A DNA stretch of 64,000 bases, from assembly GCF_004347735.1 (NCBI RefSeq), contig NZ_SLTI01000060.1, positions 186,001 to 250,000 on the forward strand, written 5' to 3'. The first letter of the stretch is position 1. The number at the start of each line of letters is the position of its first letter. The position numbers and the translations under genes were made by a program. This document shows, in pieces, positions 42,503 to 50,324 of this stretch. The notes below the pieces were generated by a model. It was not told the origin of the DNA and did not search any database. It saw only the letters and a list, made by a program, of their open reading frames with translations. The stretch comes from Sulfuricurvum sp. IAE1. GTDB lineage: Bacteria > Campylobacterota > Campylobacteria > Campylobacterales > Sulfurimonadaceae.

Positions 42503-43711
42503 TCAGAGTTTGTTGCTGAACACGACCTGGTTGCGCCCCCTCTCTTTGGCGGCGTAGAGGTTTGTATCGGCGGCGTGGATAATCGCCTCTTCGTTCATGT
42601 GAATGGTAGGGACGACACAGATTCCCCCGATAGAGATACTGACCGTCCGCGATACCTTGCTCCCCTTGTGCTCGATCTGGAGCGCTTCCACCGCCGCACG
42701 TATTCTTTCTCCCATTGCCCGTGCGTTCTGGCAGTCGGTGTCGGCGATGATGACGCCGAACTCTTCGCCTCCCAGCCGGAAAGGATAATCCCCCGGACGC
42801 TGCAGCGTCGATTTGAGTACCTTCGCCACCGCCTGAAGGGTCTGATCCCCCTGGATGTGGCCGTAGGTGTCGTTGTACTGTTTGAAAAAATCGATGTCGA
42901 GCATCATGAAGACGAATGGCTGCTCGTTGCGTAAGGCCCGTTTGAACTCCCGTTCGTGCAGAAGATTGAAATAGCGGCGGTTGTAGAGGGCGGTGAGTGA
43001 ATCGGTGTAGGAGGCCTGCTCGAGCTTGAAATTGAGGTGTTTGAGGGTTTCTGCCGAGGCGACGAGCTGGTGCTGCTGGATTTCGATTCGGGTAAATATC
43101 TTCCATGCCAGTCCCATCACCAGCAGCAAAACGACTCCCAGAAAAAGGACGAGCTGCATGAGGGCGTTGTCGTAGTGTGCTTTGAGCACCGAGTGTTCGT
43201 AACGTGCCGCGGCACTTTCGTAAGCGATCAGCCGCTCGATCGTCGAATGGAGGAGTTCGACGTTTTCGGTAAGAGTGTTCAGCGAGAGTTCGTGGGCGCG
43301 CGAGGGGCTGAGGACGATATCGCGTACCTGTTCGAAATAGCGTTTGATCGCCGTGATTTTGGTCTCGGTGTAATCGACGTAGGCCCTCTCGTCAGGGCGT
43401 TTGTGGCGGGAAAGGTAGTTGGCCCACAGGTGGTCGATGTGGCTGAGGGCCTGGGTGATGGTTTCGGCCGCTTCGTCGTCCGAGATCATCCCGTTGTTCC
43501 AGCGGTAAACGGTGGTTTCGAGTTTGGAACGGTAAGTATCGGTAATGCCGTGCAGTTCACCAAGGGGAAGAAGGGAACCGTAGTAGAGGGTGTCCATATC
43601 GCGCTTGATGTTCTGGAGGTTCAGATAGCCGATGAGGCCGATGGCGACGAGCCCGCCGCCGACTAGCAAAAGGAGGTATACGAGTTTGCTTTTGAACTTC
43701 GACGGTGACAT
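42503..43711 (-). CDS. Membrane diguanylate cyclase (GGDEF)
   Basis: 402 residues: transmembrane helix (~11-32), a ~150-residue extracytoplasmic helical sensor region, a second helix (~180-200), then a GGDEF domain. The active site is GGEEF, and an inhibitory RxxD site (RPGD) lies 5 residues before it, so the enzyme should be active and product-inhibited. It makes c-di-GMP, likely steering motility or attachment. ATG at 43711 is preferred over an upstream TTG at 43753. No EAL domain is present, and it is transcribed alone, opposite to the SUI1 gene. Confidence 0.93.
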   Translation of the reverse strand: MSPSKFKSKLVYLLLLVGGGLVAIGLIGYLNLQNIKRDMDTLYYGSLLPLGELHGITDTYRSKLETTVYRWNNGMISDDEAAETITQALSHIDHLWANYLSRHKRPDERAYVDYTETKITAIKRYFEQVRDIVLSPSRAHELSLNTLTENVELLHSTIERLIAYESAAARYEHSVLKAHYDNALMQLVLFLGVVLLLVMGLAWKIFTRIEIQQHQLVASAETLKHLNFKLEQASYTDSLTALYNRRYFNLLHEREFKRALRNEQPFVFMMLDIDFFKQYNDTYGHIQGDQTLQAVAKVLKSTLQRPGDYPFRLGGEEFGVIIADTDCQNARAMGERIRAAVEALQIEHKGSKVSRTVSISIGGICVVPTIHMNEEAIIHAADTNLYAAKERGRNQVVFSNKL

Positions 43712-43806
43712 TCGCTGCTCGTACCCCCGTTTCCAGATGCGTAAACTAAGCAACTCCTATACCAAAAGCGACTACAATAAGGGAGATTTTGAGTGGGAGG
43801 AAATTT

Positions 43807-44121
43807 GTGGCAAAACGGGTTATCAAAGACGAACGGATCAAAACGATCGTACGCAATATTGCCGAGGATTTTCGCTTTTCGCACGAGACGGGCGATTACG
43901 CGCTTCTTTTTTACCGCGCCGATACCGAAGGGGTGATCCGGGGAGCCGATATCGATGTTATGATCGAATATCTCTCGACCGGTCTGGCCGAATTACAGGA
44001 AAATATCGAGTGGCGGCGCGAGTTTCTGAGCGAAAACCCCGGTATCGACGAGATGCGGATGCTCGAGAACCTGGGCGTCATCGAAAAAGAGTATATCGAT
44101 CTGCTGGCGTTTTTGCGCTAA
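43807..44121 (+). CDS. Hypothetical 104-residue protein
   Basis: A soluble, mostly helical and acidic protein: begins AKRVIKDERIKTIVRNIAEDF, with DYALLFYRADTEG and a C-terminal helix EKEYIDLLAFLR. The GTG at 43807 is set by a strong GGGAGGA site 6 nt upstream; a longer start (TTG at 43789) would swallow that site. No family recognised. It is the only plus-strand gene between the cyclase and the rhodanese genes. Confidence 0.7.
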   Translation: MAKRVIKDERIKTIVRNIAEDFRFSHETGDYALLFYRADTEGVIRGADIDVMIEYLSTGLAELQENIEWRREFLSENPGIDEMRMLENLGVIEKEYIDLLAFLR

Positions 44122-44128
44122 ACGCCCC

Positions 44129-44530
44129 TTATTTTTTAGGTTTGTAGGGTTCCATCGTGATTTTTTTCTGAATCGCGTACTGGATTCCGCCCTGCAGATC
44201 GATGACGTTGTAGCCCAGCTGTTTGCCAAGGAAGTTGCCGACCACCTGCGTGCGGCTGCCGCTGTTGCAGATGAGGGCAAATTTTTCGTTTTGCTTCACG
44301 TGGCGGTTCAGCTGACCCAAAAACGCCTCGACGTTGTAGTTCCCCTGTTCGTCAAAGAACATGATGGGGATCGACCCTTTGACCAGCCCCGTGGTTTTCC
44401 ATTCGCCGGGGGTTCGGATGTCGACGATCTTGATTTTCGAATCGACGAGCTTCTGGTCTATCGGCTGGCGGATATAATCGGCGCTCAGGAGCGTTCCCAG
44501 AAAGATAATAGAGAGAATCCATAGACGCAT
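44129..44530 (-). CDS. Secreted rhodanese-like protein
   Basis: 133 residues: signal peptide (LWILSIIFLGTLLSA, 1-17) and a single rhodanese domain. The active-site loop is CNSGSRT, whose cysteine can carry a persulfide. VDIRTPGEWK is the usual N-terminal motif. In the periplasm it would act in sulfur transfer or as a persulfide carrier, fitting a sulfur-oxidising organism; single-domain secreted rhodaneses are common in this group. It ends 7 bp after the convergent hypothetical gene. Confidence 0.9.
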   Translation of the reverse strand: MRLWILSIIFLGTLLSADYIRQPIDQKLVDSKIKIVDIRTPGEWKTTGLVKGSIPIMFFDEQGNYNVEAFLGQLNRHVKQNEKFALICNSGSRTQVVGNFLGKQLGYNVIDLQGGIQYAIQKKITMEPYKPKK

Positions 44531-44547
44531 ACACAGTCCTTGATAGG

Positions 44548-44553
44548 TATAAT
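44548..44553 (+). promoter_or_regulatory. -10 element of the 44592 gene
   Basis: TATAAT 39 nt before the ATG, in the divergent spacer with the rhodanese gene. Confidence 0.45.
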
Positions 44554-44591
44554 GGCGTAATTGTATCTAGGTATGTTTAACGTGAGGTTTT

Positions 44592-44957
44592 ATGGCGGGA
44601 TCTAAATTCGAAAACTCAAAACGGAACCGTTACATCCGTCTATTGGGGCGGTTTACAAGCGGGATATTGTCGTTTCTGGCCAAAAGTGAAGCTCCCAGCA
44701 AAGAAGAATACGATCGCCGCGTGGACGCGAACTTCCGGTTTCTGGAGCAGAACGAAGCGGTGACGCTGTACAAAGACGAGTATACCGAACTCGAAGCCCT
44801 TGCGCAGAAAATACTCGATTTCCGCGCGTCGGACGAAGATATCGAAACGATCCGGTCCGAACTGTTTTACGCGCAGAACCAATGGGAAAAAAAGGTGAAC
44901 GCCCGCCGTTACAAAAAAGCCAAACACGCTTCGCGGCGCGACGACGGGTGGGAATAG
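44592..44957 (+). CDS. Hypothetical 121-residue basic protein
   Basis: 121 residues, rich in Lys/Arg and helix-forming residues. Starts AGSKFENSKRNRYIRLLGRFTSGILSFL, continues with a charged helical region, and ends in a basic tail (RRYKKAKHASRRDD). No signal peptide; the hydrophobic patch near residue 25 could be a weak amphipathic membrane anchor. The ATG has GAGG upstream. No function can be named; it may bind RNA or membrane. Confidence 0.65.
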   Translation: MAGSKFENSKRNRYIRLLGRFTSGILSFLAKSEAPSKEEYDRRVDANFRFLEQNEAVTLYKDEYTELEALAQKILDFRASDEDIETIRSELFYAQNQWEKKVNARRYKKAKHASRRDDGWE

Positions 44958-44961
44958 CGGT

Positions 44962-45516
44962 TTAAAGCCATCCGGTGTGTTCGGCGAGGATTTTGCACCC
45001 CAGTGCGATAAGGATCGCACCGCCGAGGATTTCGGCTTTCGATTCGAGGACCGAACCGAGTTTTTTGCCGATGTAAACGGCAACGAGACACAAGACGAAA
45101 GTGACCCCCGCGATCAGAGCCGAAGCGCTCAGGATATCGGTCTGCATGAACGCAAAGGTCACTCCCACCGCCATGGCGTCGATGCTGGTGGCGATTCCCA
45201 GGGAGAGAAGGGTTTTGTTCGAGAGGTCACTCACCTCTTCGTCGAATTCGTTCTTGTAGGCTTCGTAGAGCATCTTGGCCCCCAGTCCCGTCAGAAGGAC
45301 AAACGCGATCCAGTGGTCAAATGCGCGGACGCTTTCGGCAAAAGTCGCCCCCACAAGATACCCCGCCAGCGGCATTGCCCCCTGAAAAAAGCCGAAAACG
45401 GCGGCGGCAAAAACGGCGCGAGAGAGGAGGAGATCACGGTATTTCGATCCAATGGCGATCGAGACCGCGACCGAATCCATGGCCAGCGCCAGCGCCAGTA
45501 AAAACAATGTTTCCAC
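44962..45516 (-). CDS. mntP: Manganese efflux pump MntP
   Basis: 184 residues, six transmembrane helices in two repeats. Each repeat has an aspartate-containing metal motif: ALAMDSVAVSIA and TSIDAMAVGVTF. MntP exports Mn2+. The usual upstream yybP-ykoY Mn riboswitch is absent: only 35 bp separate the start from the deacetylase stop. CGGAG precedes the ATG. Confidence 0.93.
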   Translation of the reverse strand: METLFLLALALAMDSVAVSIAIGSKYRDLLLSRAVFAAAVFGFFQGAMPLAGYLVGATFAESVRAFDHWIAFVLLTGLGAKMLYEAYKNEFDEEVSDLSNKTLLSLGIATSIDAMAVGVTFAFMQTDILSASALIAGVTFVLCLVAVYIGKKLGSVLESKAEILGGAILIALGCKILAEHTGWL

Positions 45517-45542
45517 ATTAACTCCGATAAAAAAAGTGGCGA

Positions 45543-45548
45543 ATTATA
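45543..45548 (-). promoter_or_regulatory. -10 element of mntP
   Basis: TATAAT on the minus strand, 26 nt before the ATG at 45516; no -35 is seen. Confidence 0.5.
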
Positions 45549-45551
45549 CCA

Positions 45552-46292
45552 TTACGGAATGCGGATAAGCCGCTCTTTCACGTCGCTGAGTCGGACAAAC
45601 GAAAAGCCCGCGTTCCGAAGCGTTTCGATGGCTTGAATCGTCCCTGCACGGGTGCCGCTTTCGGGGTGGTTCATGTGCAGCAGCACGATGTCGCCGCTTT
45701 TGCTCCCCGTGACCTGGGCCGCCACTTTCTCGGGGCCGAACGTTGCCCCTGCATCTCCAAGAACACTGAAGCCGCCGATTTCGACCCCCCGCTCGCGGGC
45801 GATTTTGACTGCAGCTTCGTCGTAATAGGCGGTTCCGGAACGGAAAAAGAGGGGACGTTTGCCGGTGAGCTTTTCGATCAGCTCCGCATTGCCTTCGATC
45901 TCGGCGACGACCTCCTGCGCCGAAGCGGTCCCCTCGATGCCGTAAACGCTCCGGCCGTTGATCGAGAGGGGGCGGTGGGCCGTACCGTGGTTGGCGATTT
46001 CAAAGAGGGGGTTGGCCGCAAGGCGGGCGAAGATTTCGGGATTGCTTTTGATCCATCGCGAGTTGATGAAAAGGGTGGCGGGGATCTTGTTGCGGGCGAG
46101 ATAATCGATCAGCCCGGCGTCGTACTGCGAACTGCGGAAACTCCCGCCGCAGGCGTCGAAGGTGAGAGCGATCTCTTTTTTTTCGGTGGCGAAACGGGTC
46201 GTGACCCCCGTGACGTTTTCTCCCCATTGCAGGGGCTCCGTGCCCCAGAGGACGAGGGGAAGCAAAAAAGCGATGAGGAGCGATTGACGCAT
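45552..46292 (-). CDS. Secreted polysaccharide deacetylase family protein
   Basis: 246 residues: signal peptide (LLIAFLLPLVLWG, 1-17) and a NodB homology domain. Motif 1 is LTFDACGG (the aspartates bind metal), motif 2 is NHGTAHRPL, with the H-x3-H metal site, and motif 3 FRSGTAYYD. Members deacetylate peptidoglycan or chitin-type polymers; some campylobacterotal relatives modify peptidoglycan. The final motif LLHMNHPESG holds the last histidine. It is transcribed away from htrA. Confidence 0.9.
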   Translation of the reverse strand: MRQSLLIAFLLPLVLWGTEPLQWGENVTGVTTRFATEKKEIALTFDACGGSFRSSQYDAGLIDYLARNKIPATLFINSRWIKSNPEIFARLAANPLFEIANHGTAHRPLSINGRSVYGIEGTASAQEVVAEIEGNAELIEKLTGKRPLFFRSGTAYYDEAAVKIARERGVEIGGFSVLGDAGATFGPEKVAAQVTGSKSGDIVLLHMNHPESGTRAGTIQAIETLRNAGFSFVRLSDVKERLIRIP

Positions 46293-46344
46293 TGGCTGTT
46301 CCGTAGTAAAGTTAGATACGTCATTTTACCGAAAAGGAGATGCG

Positions 46345-47136
46345 ATGCAGGAGCGTTTCGGCGGCTATTTTTTGGTGAGCGTCTCGGTGGCCGCCGCCGC
46401 GATACTCTCATGGGAAGCGGCACGATGGGCGATGGAAGCGTTTTTGCCTGCTCCCGAACCGCGCGCCGTGACGCCGAGGGGGGCGGTGAGTGATGAGGAG
46501 GCGGCGACCATCGCGCTGTTTGAGAACAACAAGAACTCGGTCGTCTATATCGCGACCGCGCAGGCGGTGATGGACGTATGGACCCGCAACGTCTACAACA
46601 TCCCCCGCGGGACGGGGTCGGGATTTGTCTGGGACGAGCAGGGGCATATCGTCACCAACTACCACGTCATCGCCGAAGCGAGTGAAGCCCACGTGCGGCT
46701 CAGCGACGGGCGCGATTATCCCGCATCGCTGGTGGGGGCGGCGCCCGAGCACGATCTCGCGGTCCTGAGGATCAACGTTTCGTTCAAGCCTCCCCGCCCG
46801 ATTGCGCTGGGGGAGAGCAAAACGCTCAAAGTGGGGCAGAAAGTGTTTGCGATCGGCAATCCTTTCGGCCTTGACTGGACGCTGACGACGGGGATCGTTT
46901 CGGCGCTCGATCGGACCATCGGGGACAACGGCCGCGCCATCCGGAACCTGATCCAGACCGACGCGGCGATCAACCCGGGAAATTCCGGCGGGCCGCTGCT
47001 GGATAGCGCGGGACGGCTTATCGGGGTCAATACCGCGATTTTCAGCCCTTCGGGAGCGTATGCGGGGGTAGGGTTCGCGATCCCGGTTGATACGGTCAAC
47101 GTTATCGTGCCGCGCATCATCGCCTCGGGCGACTAG
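46345..47136 (+). CDS. HtrA/DegP-type serine protease without PDZ domain
   Basis: 263 residues: an N-terminal membrane helix (~8-30), then a trypsin-like domain with the full triad: His in TNYHVIAEA, Asp in EHDLAVLR, Ser in INPGNSGGPLL. DegP/DegS have a C-terminal PDZ domain of ~90 residues; here the protein ends right after the protease domain, at SGD. It should degrade or quality-control periplasmic proteins, but without the usual peptide-sensing PDZ. AAGGAG is 6 nt upstream of the ATG. Its stop shares CTAG with the convergent small gene. Confidence 0.92.
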   Translation: MQERFGGYFLVSVSVAAAAILSWEAARWAMEAFLPAPEPRAVTPRGAVSDEEAATIALFENNKNSVVYIATAQAVMDVWTRNVYNIPRGTGSGFVWDEQGHIVTNYHVIAEASEAHVRLSDGRDYPASLVGAAPEHDLAVLRINVSFKPPRPIALGESKTLKVGQKVFAIGNPFGLDWTLTTGIVSALDRTIGDNGRAIRNLIQTDAAINPGNSGGPLLDSAGRLIGVNTAIFSPSGAYAGVGFAIPVDTVNVIVPRIIASGD

Positions 47137-47306
47137 CAGTCGCGCCTGCCGCCGAAGATGCAGCCGCCGTTTCGGACGAGTTTACGGATGAAAAAGAACA
47201 GTGCCCCTGCGGCGAGCACGCCGCTGATGGCGCCTTGGAGCATCAGGCCGTGTTGGAAAAATGCGACCGAGGCGACCCCGAGGAGGATCGTGAGGACAAA
47301 ACACAT
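47133..47306 (-). CDS. 57-residue membrane protein coupled to the entericidin-like gene
   Basis: 57 residues: two short hydrophobic stretches (3-17 and 24-42) followed by a basic tail with two cysteines at its end (CIFGGRRDC). The ATG at 47306 overlaps the preceding stop as TAATG, so translation is coupled to the lipoprotein gene. Too short for ordinary gene finders. Two closely spaced membrane helices and the cationic tail would suit a toxin- or anchor-like partner, but no family is recognised. Confidence 0.55.
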   Translation of the reverse strand: MCFVLTILLGVASVAFFQHGLMLQGAISGVLAAGALFFFIRKLVRNGGCIFGGRRDC

Positions 47307-47461
47307 TACTCGGTCTTTTCACGGACGTAATCGGCGCCCTGATGGACTTTGGACTTCGTCCAGTCCCAGGCGTCGGAGGTGTCTTGTTTAACCCCGCTCC
47401 AGGTGGCGGAACAGCCGGTGATCAGGAAAACGGCAATGGCGATCGGGAATAAAGAGGACAT
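47306..47461 (-). CDS. Entericidin-like small lipoprotein
   Basis: 51 residues. The lipobox LITGCSAT gives cleavage before cysteine 17; the mature 35 residues (GVKQDTSDAWDWTKSKVHQ) resemble entericidin A/B, small antidote/toxin lipoproteins of enteric bacteria. AAGGAAA lies 6 nt upstream of the ATG. Conserved features are the Trp-Ser-Gly-Val-Lys stretch after the cysteine. It is coupled through TAATG to the following 57-residue gene. Confidence 0.75.
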   Translation of the reverse strand: MSSLFPIAIAVFLITGCSATWSGVKQDTSDAWDWTKSKVHQGADYVREKTE

Positions 47462-47696
47462 GGGTTTCCTTACGGTGTTGGATTGTTCGTCAGTGTAACG
47501 AAAGAGTGTTAACGGGAAGGGGAGAAATATAGGTGTCTGAATAAATAGTATTTTATTTATTATTTGACGATATCGAGTTATTGATTATCCGAAATGGAGG
47601 TCATTCCAGTGTTGACGGAGCAATAAGTCGTCTACCAAATGGGGCCATTCCACTGCTGTCGTCATATCTTTGTCAGGCTCATGCCCCAGAATTGAT
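47462..47696. other. Gene-poor stretch between entericidin-like gene and GNAT
   Basis: 235 bp. It holds an AT-rich hairpin AATAAATA/TATTTATT (47540-47561) that could end minus-strand transcription from the GNAT gene, and a minus-strand open frame to a TAA at 47585-47587 that runs on after the GNAT stop in another frame (for example TTAVEWPHLVDDLL). This may be the decayed 3' part of an older gene. Confidence 0.4.
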
Positions 47697-48179
47697 TCAA
47701 ACAACCTCCTCAGCGAGCAGATTAAACACCATAAAATCCTCAAAAGGATTTTTCCCTGAACCGGGGATATTCTCAAACCCGTATTCGAGATACAGCGAGC
47801 GTTTGTTTTCATCGACTGGGATTAGGAAAACATGGTTGATCGCCACGATCTTTTGTAATTCGAATGCCAGCATAATGACATCATCGAGGATGGCAAAACT
47901 GCGGCGTGGAGAATCCCCGATCGTTTTTCGGCGGTATTCGGGTTTGATGTAGAGAAATTCGATCAGTAATCCGGGGATATTGTCGACGTCGCCGGTCATT
48001 TTCAGAGAGACGAACCCTATCGGCGTTTCGCCGTCATAACATGCATGGATGATGTTCTGGCGGTGCGAAGCGGTTTCGCGTAACAGCGCGATAAAAGCCT
48101 GTAGCGCTTCGGATTCGTCGGAAAAATCGAAAGAGGTAAAAAAGTCGGATAAAGATTCGGACGGAAGAGGAGTGATCAC
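47697..48179 (-). CDS. GNAT-fold acetyltransferase
   Basis: 160 residues, GNAT fold: an N-terminal helix, beta strands with GFVSLKM, the LLIEFLYIKPEYRRKTIG coenzyme-A loop region, and the end KRSLYLEYGFENIPG. The canonical Q/R-x-x-G-x-G/A is loosely kept (RRKTIG). GTG start at 48179, 7 bp after the 47-residue gene, without its own ribosome site, so translation depends on it. Similar spacing occurs in GNAT toxin-antitoxin pairs (TacT, AtaT), though the small partner here is not a known antitoxin. Confidence 0.75.
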   Translation of the reverse strand: MITPLPSESLSDFFTSFDFSDESEALQAFIALLRETASHRQNIIHACYDGETPIGFVSLKMTGDVDNIPGLLIEFLYIKPEYRRKTIGDSPRRSFAILDDVIMLAFELQKIVAINHVFLIPVDENKRSLYLEYGFENIPGSGKNPFEDFMVFNLLAEEVV

Positions 48180-48186
48180 AAGCGCA

Positions 48187-48330
48187 CTAACTGGCGAGTT
48201 TCGCTTTGAGCGTTTTGATCTTGTCCGCTTGTTTGGCGGTGGTGATTTTGAGTACTTTTTTTTGCTCTTCGGTCAGATTTTTGATCGGTTTGGCTGTTTG
48301 CAGTCTGCCGTCACGGATAACGTATGACAT
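48187..48330 (-). CDS. 47-residue basic protein coupled to GNAT gene
   Basis: 47 residues, no signal peptide: MSYVIRDGRLQTAKPIKNLT, then a helical Lys-rich part EEQKKVLKITTAKQADKIKTLKAKL. AAGGAA 6 nt before the ATG is a strong ribosome site, and the spacing to the GNAT gene is 7 bp. Positive charge and helical propensity would suit an antitoxin or RNA-/DNA-binding peptide. No family known to me. Confidence 0.65.
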   Translation of the reverse strand: MSYVIRDGRLQTAKPIKNLTEEQKKVLKITTAKQADKIKTLKAKLAS

Positions 48331-48395
48331 GATGATTCCTTACATATGAGTAAGATGATTGTATGAAATTGTAACATGATTTTTGGAAAATGAAG

Positions 48396-48470
48396 TGGTG
48401 ACCCCAAGGGGATTCGAACCCCTATGGCCAGAATGAAAATCTGGAATCCTAACCATTAGATGATGGGGCC
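48396..48470 (-). tRNA. tRNA-Glu (TTC)
   Basis: 75 nt on the minus strand, CCA encoded. Acceptor GGCCCCA/TGGGGTC (one G-U), anticodon loop ATTTTCA with anticodon TTC, T loop GGTTCGAATCC. It lies 19 nt after tRNA-Lys and shares its promoter. Confidence 0.97.
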
Positions 48471-48489
48471 ACGTAAAGCGGCTTATAAG

Positions 48490-48565
48490 TGGTGTCCCGT
48501 GATGGATTCGAACCATCGACCCCCTCATTAAAAGTGAGATGCTCTACCGGCTGAGCTAACGAGAC
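48490..48565 (-). tRNA. tRNA-Lys (TTT)
   Basis: 76 nt, CCA encoded. Acceptor GTCTCGT/ACGGGAC with one G-U, D arm AGCTCAGCCGGTAGAGC, anticodon loop TTTTAAT with anticodon TTT, T arm GGTTCGAATCC. Confidence 0.97.
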
Positions 48566-48602
48566 AATAAAACAAACTGTCCAGCACAATTTGTGGACGG
48601 GA

Positions 48603-48631
48603 ATTATAGCGGTTATCAACTTTTTTGTCAA
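48603..48631 (-). promoter_or_regulatory. Consensus promoter of the tRNA-Lys/tRNA-Glu operon
   Basis: On the minus strand a perfect -35 TTGACA (48626-48631) and a perfect -10 TATAAT (48603-48608) with 17 bp between. It is 37 nt upstream of the tRNA-Lys 5' end, and is the strongest sigma-70-type match in the window. Confidence 0.85.
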
Positions 48632-48724
48632 TGGTTTTGCGAAAAAAACAGCTTTGAATTGTTGAAAACTCCCTTTTGGGATATGATACGGGATAAGGAT
48701 GCGAATATTTGGGAGGAAGCCCCC

Positions 48725-49075
48725 GTGCTCTACTACGTCGTCAAGATCGCCGTTACAACTCTACTGATCGTTTTGATCTCCGAAATCGCCAAACGCAGTT
48801 CATTCTGGGGTGCGGTGCTGGCGTCTATCCCGCTTATCTCGGTGCTGGCGATGATCTGGTTGTACGTCGACACGAAAGACATTGCCAAAATCAGCGCACT
48901 CTCCACGAGCGTTTTTTGGCTGGTGCTCCCGTCGCTCGTCTTGTTCATCATTTTGCCGCTGCTTCTCAAACAGGGGTTTCATTTTTATCTCAGTTTACCC
49001 GTATCTTTGCTTGTCACCGTCGCTTGTTACTGGGGTATGGTCTCTTTATTGCAGTATTACGGCATCAAGCTTTGA
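48725..49075 (+). CDS. DUF3147 membrane protein
   Basis: 116 residues, four transmembrane helices: LLIVLISEIAKRSSFWGAV, ASIPLISVLAMIWLYVD, SVFWLVLPSLVLF and a last helix. Matches DUF3147, an uncharacterised inner-membrane family. GTG at 48725 is taken because GGGAGGA precedes it by 7 nt; a longer frame upstream (ATG at 48683 or earlier) lacks one. It stands between the tRNAs and the porin gene. Confidence 0.85.
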   Translation: MLYYVVKIAVTTLLIVLISEIAKRSSFWGAVLASIPLISVLAMIWLYVDTKDIAKISALSTSVFWLVLPSLVLFIILPLLLKQGFHFYLSLPVSLLVTVACYWGMVSLLQYYGIKL

Positions 49076-49082
49076 ATCGTAT

Positions 49083-50321
49083 TCAAAACAGGTAATCGGC
49101 GATAATCCTCACATTCGTTTCGTCGTATGCCCGATTGTGATAAAGTGACGATGTATCCCCTTCATAATCGATGCGGGCGAGACGGGTGCGCAGCCGCATC
49201 GCTTTGCGTGGCTGATAGGTTGCGTCGATGTTGACCTCGTCCGAATCGGGGCGCGGGTTGGGGGTGAGTGAGGAGGGACTACCCTGGGCTGAATCGCTCT
49301 GATCGATCCGCATGTATTTGCCCGAAATTTCGAACGTTTCCGCAGGACGGAACGTCAGTACCCCGCCATAGGCCCGCGCTCCGGCATTTTCGGTCTCCCC
49401 GTCGATCTGGAGATCGGTGTAGGTGATGAACCCTCCCCAACCCATGTTGTCGTATCGTCCTCCCGTCCCCAGCAGGCTCTGATCGCCGATGCGGGTGTGC
49501 AGGGCGCTGAGGCTCCACGACCCGCGAGACACAGACGCCTTCGCCCCCAGCAGGTAAGTATCGGTTTTGCCCGCCGCCGCAAGGCCGACATTGTGCTGAC
49601 GTAGATACTGCAGCGCACCTGATAATGTGTAACCCGAGGTTTCCCAGATGCGGTTGTCGATGATTTGCACATAGGGGGCATTCATCACATCGCGCACATA
49701 GGTGTCGTAGAGCTCGATTTTGAGCGACGTCTTGGGGGTTAAAACCGCTCCGACAACGGCGATGTCGCGGTCGATCCCGAGCGAACGGGTCGGTGATACG
49801 AAGGTATCGGAGGCTTTGTATTTCCATCCCGTGATATAGGCGGCTTTGAGGGTAGCATGGGCGATGCTCTTGTTTTCCGCATAGAGAGCTTCGAAGCTGT
49901 TGGGAAGCATCCGGTTGTAGTAGTCGTTGGCAAGGGGGAGATCGAGACGCTGGCGTCCGTATCGGATGAGGGTTTCATGGCCCGTGTATTGCAGGTATAC
50001 CTCCCCGAGCGTGTTGATGGCACTGCCGTCGAGATTGAGATTATGGGTCTGTCCCGAGTAGGGCATTCGTGTTACGGGGAGTGCCCCGTTGCTAGAAAAA
50101 AATGAAACACCGCCGCTAAATCCCGTATAGGGTGCCGTTTGATAACTGAGGATTCCTCCCAGCGTGAGGGCCGTGCGATCGATGCGCAGCTCGCGGTCAC
50201 CGTCGTACCAGAAAGCGCGCAGCTGGCCGCTTGCTTTGCCTTCTTTGAAGACGTCTTCAAGATTTTGCGCGCTGATTGAAACGGCGAGGGTCAGTGATAA
50301 AAAGAAGGAGCGTTTGAACAT
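49083..50321 (-). CDS. Opr-type outer-membrane porin
   Basis: 412 residues: signal peptide (FFLSLTLAVSISA, 1-18), then a beta-barrel pattern: repeated alternating strands ending in the outer-membrane C-terminus IIADYLF. N-terminal GQLRAFWYDGDRE is the start of the barrel in the OprD-like/campylobacterotal porins. Substrate unknown. It sits 3 bp after the thioredoxin-fold gene and both lie divergent to arsR, which suggests a common regulator. No ligand-specific signature was seen. Confidence 0.85.
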   Translation of the reverse strand: MFKRSFFLSLTLAVSISAQNLEDVFKEGKASGQLRAFWYDGDRELRIDRTALTLGGILSYQTAPYTGFSGGVSFFSSNGALPVTRMPYSGQTHNLNLDGSAINTLGEVYLQYTGHETLIRYGRQRLDLPLANDYYNRMLPNSFEALYAENKSIAHATLKAAYITGWKYKASDTFVSPTRSLGIDRDIAVVGAVLTPKTSLKIELYDTYVRDVMNAPYVQIIDNRIWETSGYTLSGALQYLRQHNVGLAAAGKTDTYLLGAKASVSRGSWSLSALHTRIGDQSLLGTGGRYDNMGWGGFITYTDLQIDGETENAGARAYGGVLTFRPAETFEISGKYMRIDQSDSAQGSPSSLTPNPRPDSDEVNIDATYQPRKAMRLRTRLARIDYEGDTSSLYHNRAYDETNVRIIADYLF

Positions 50322-50324
50322 CGT

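Noticed and set aside
45517-45551. Manganese riboswitch before mntP
   Set aside because: The spacer is only 35 bp, too short for the yybP-ykoY fold.
47540-47561. AT-rich inverted repeat as integration site
   Set aside because: Only A/T, no matching copy at a tRNA end, better read as a weak terminator.
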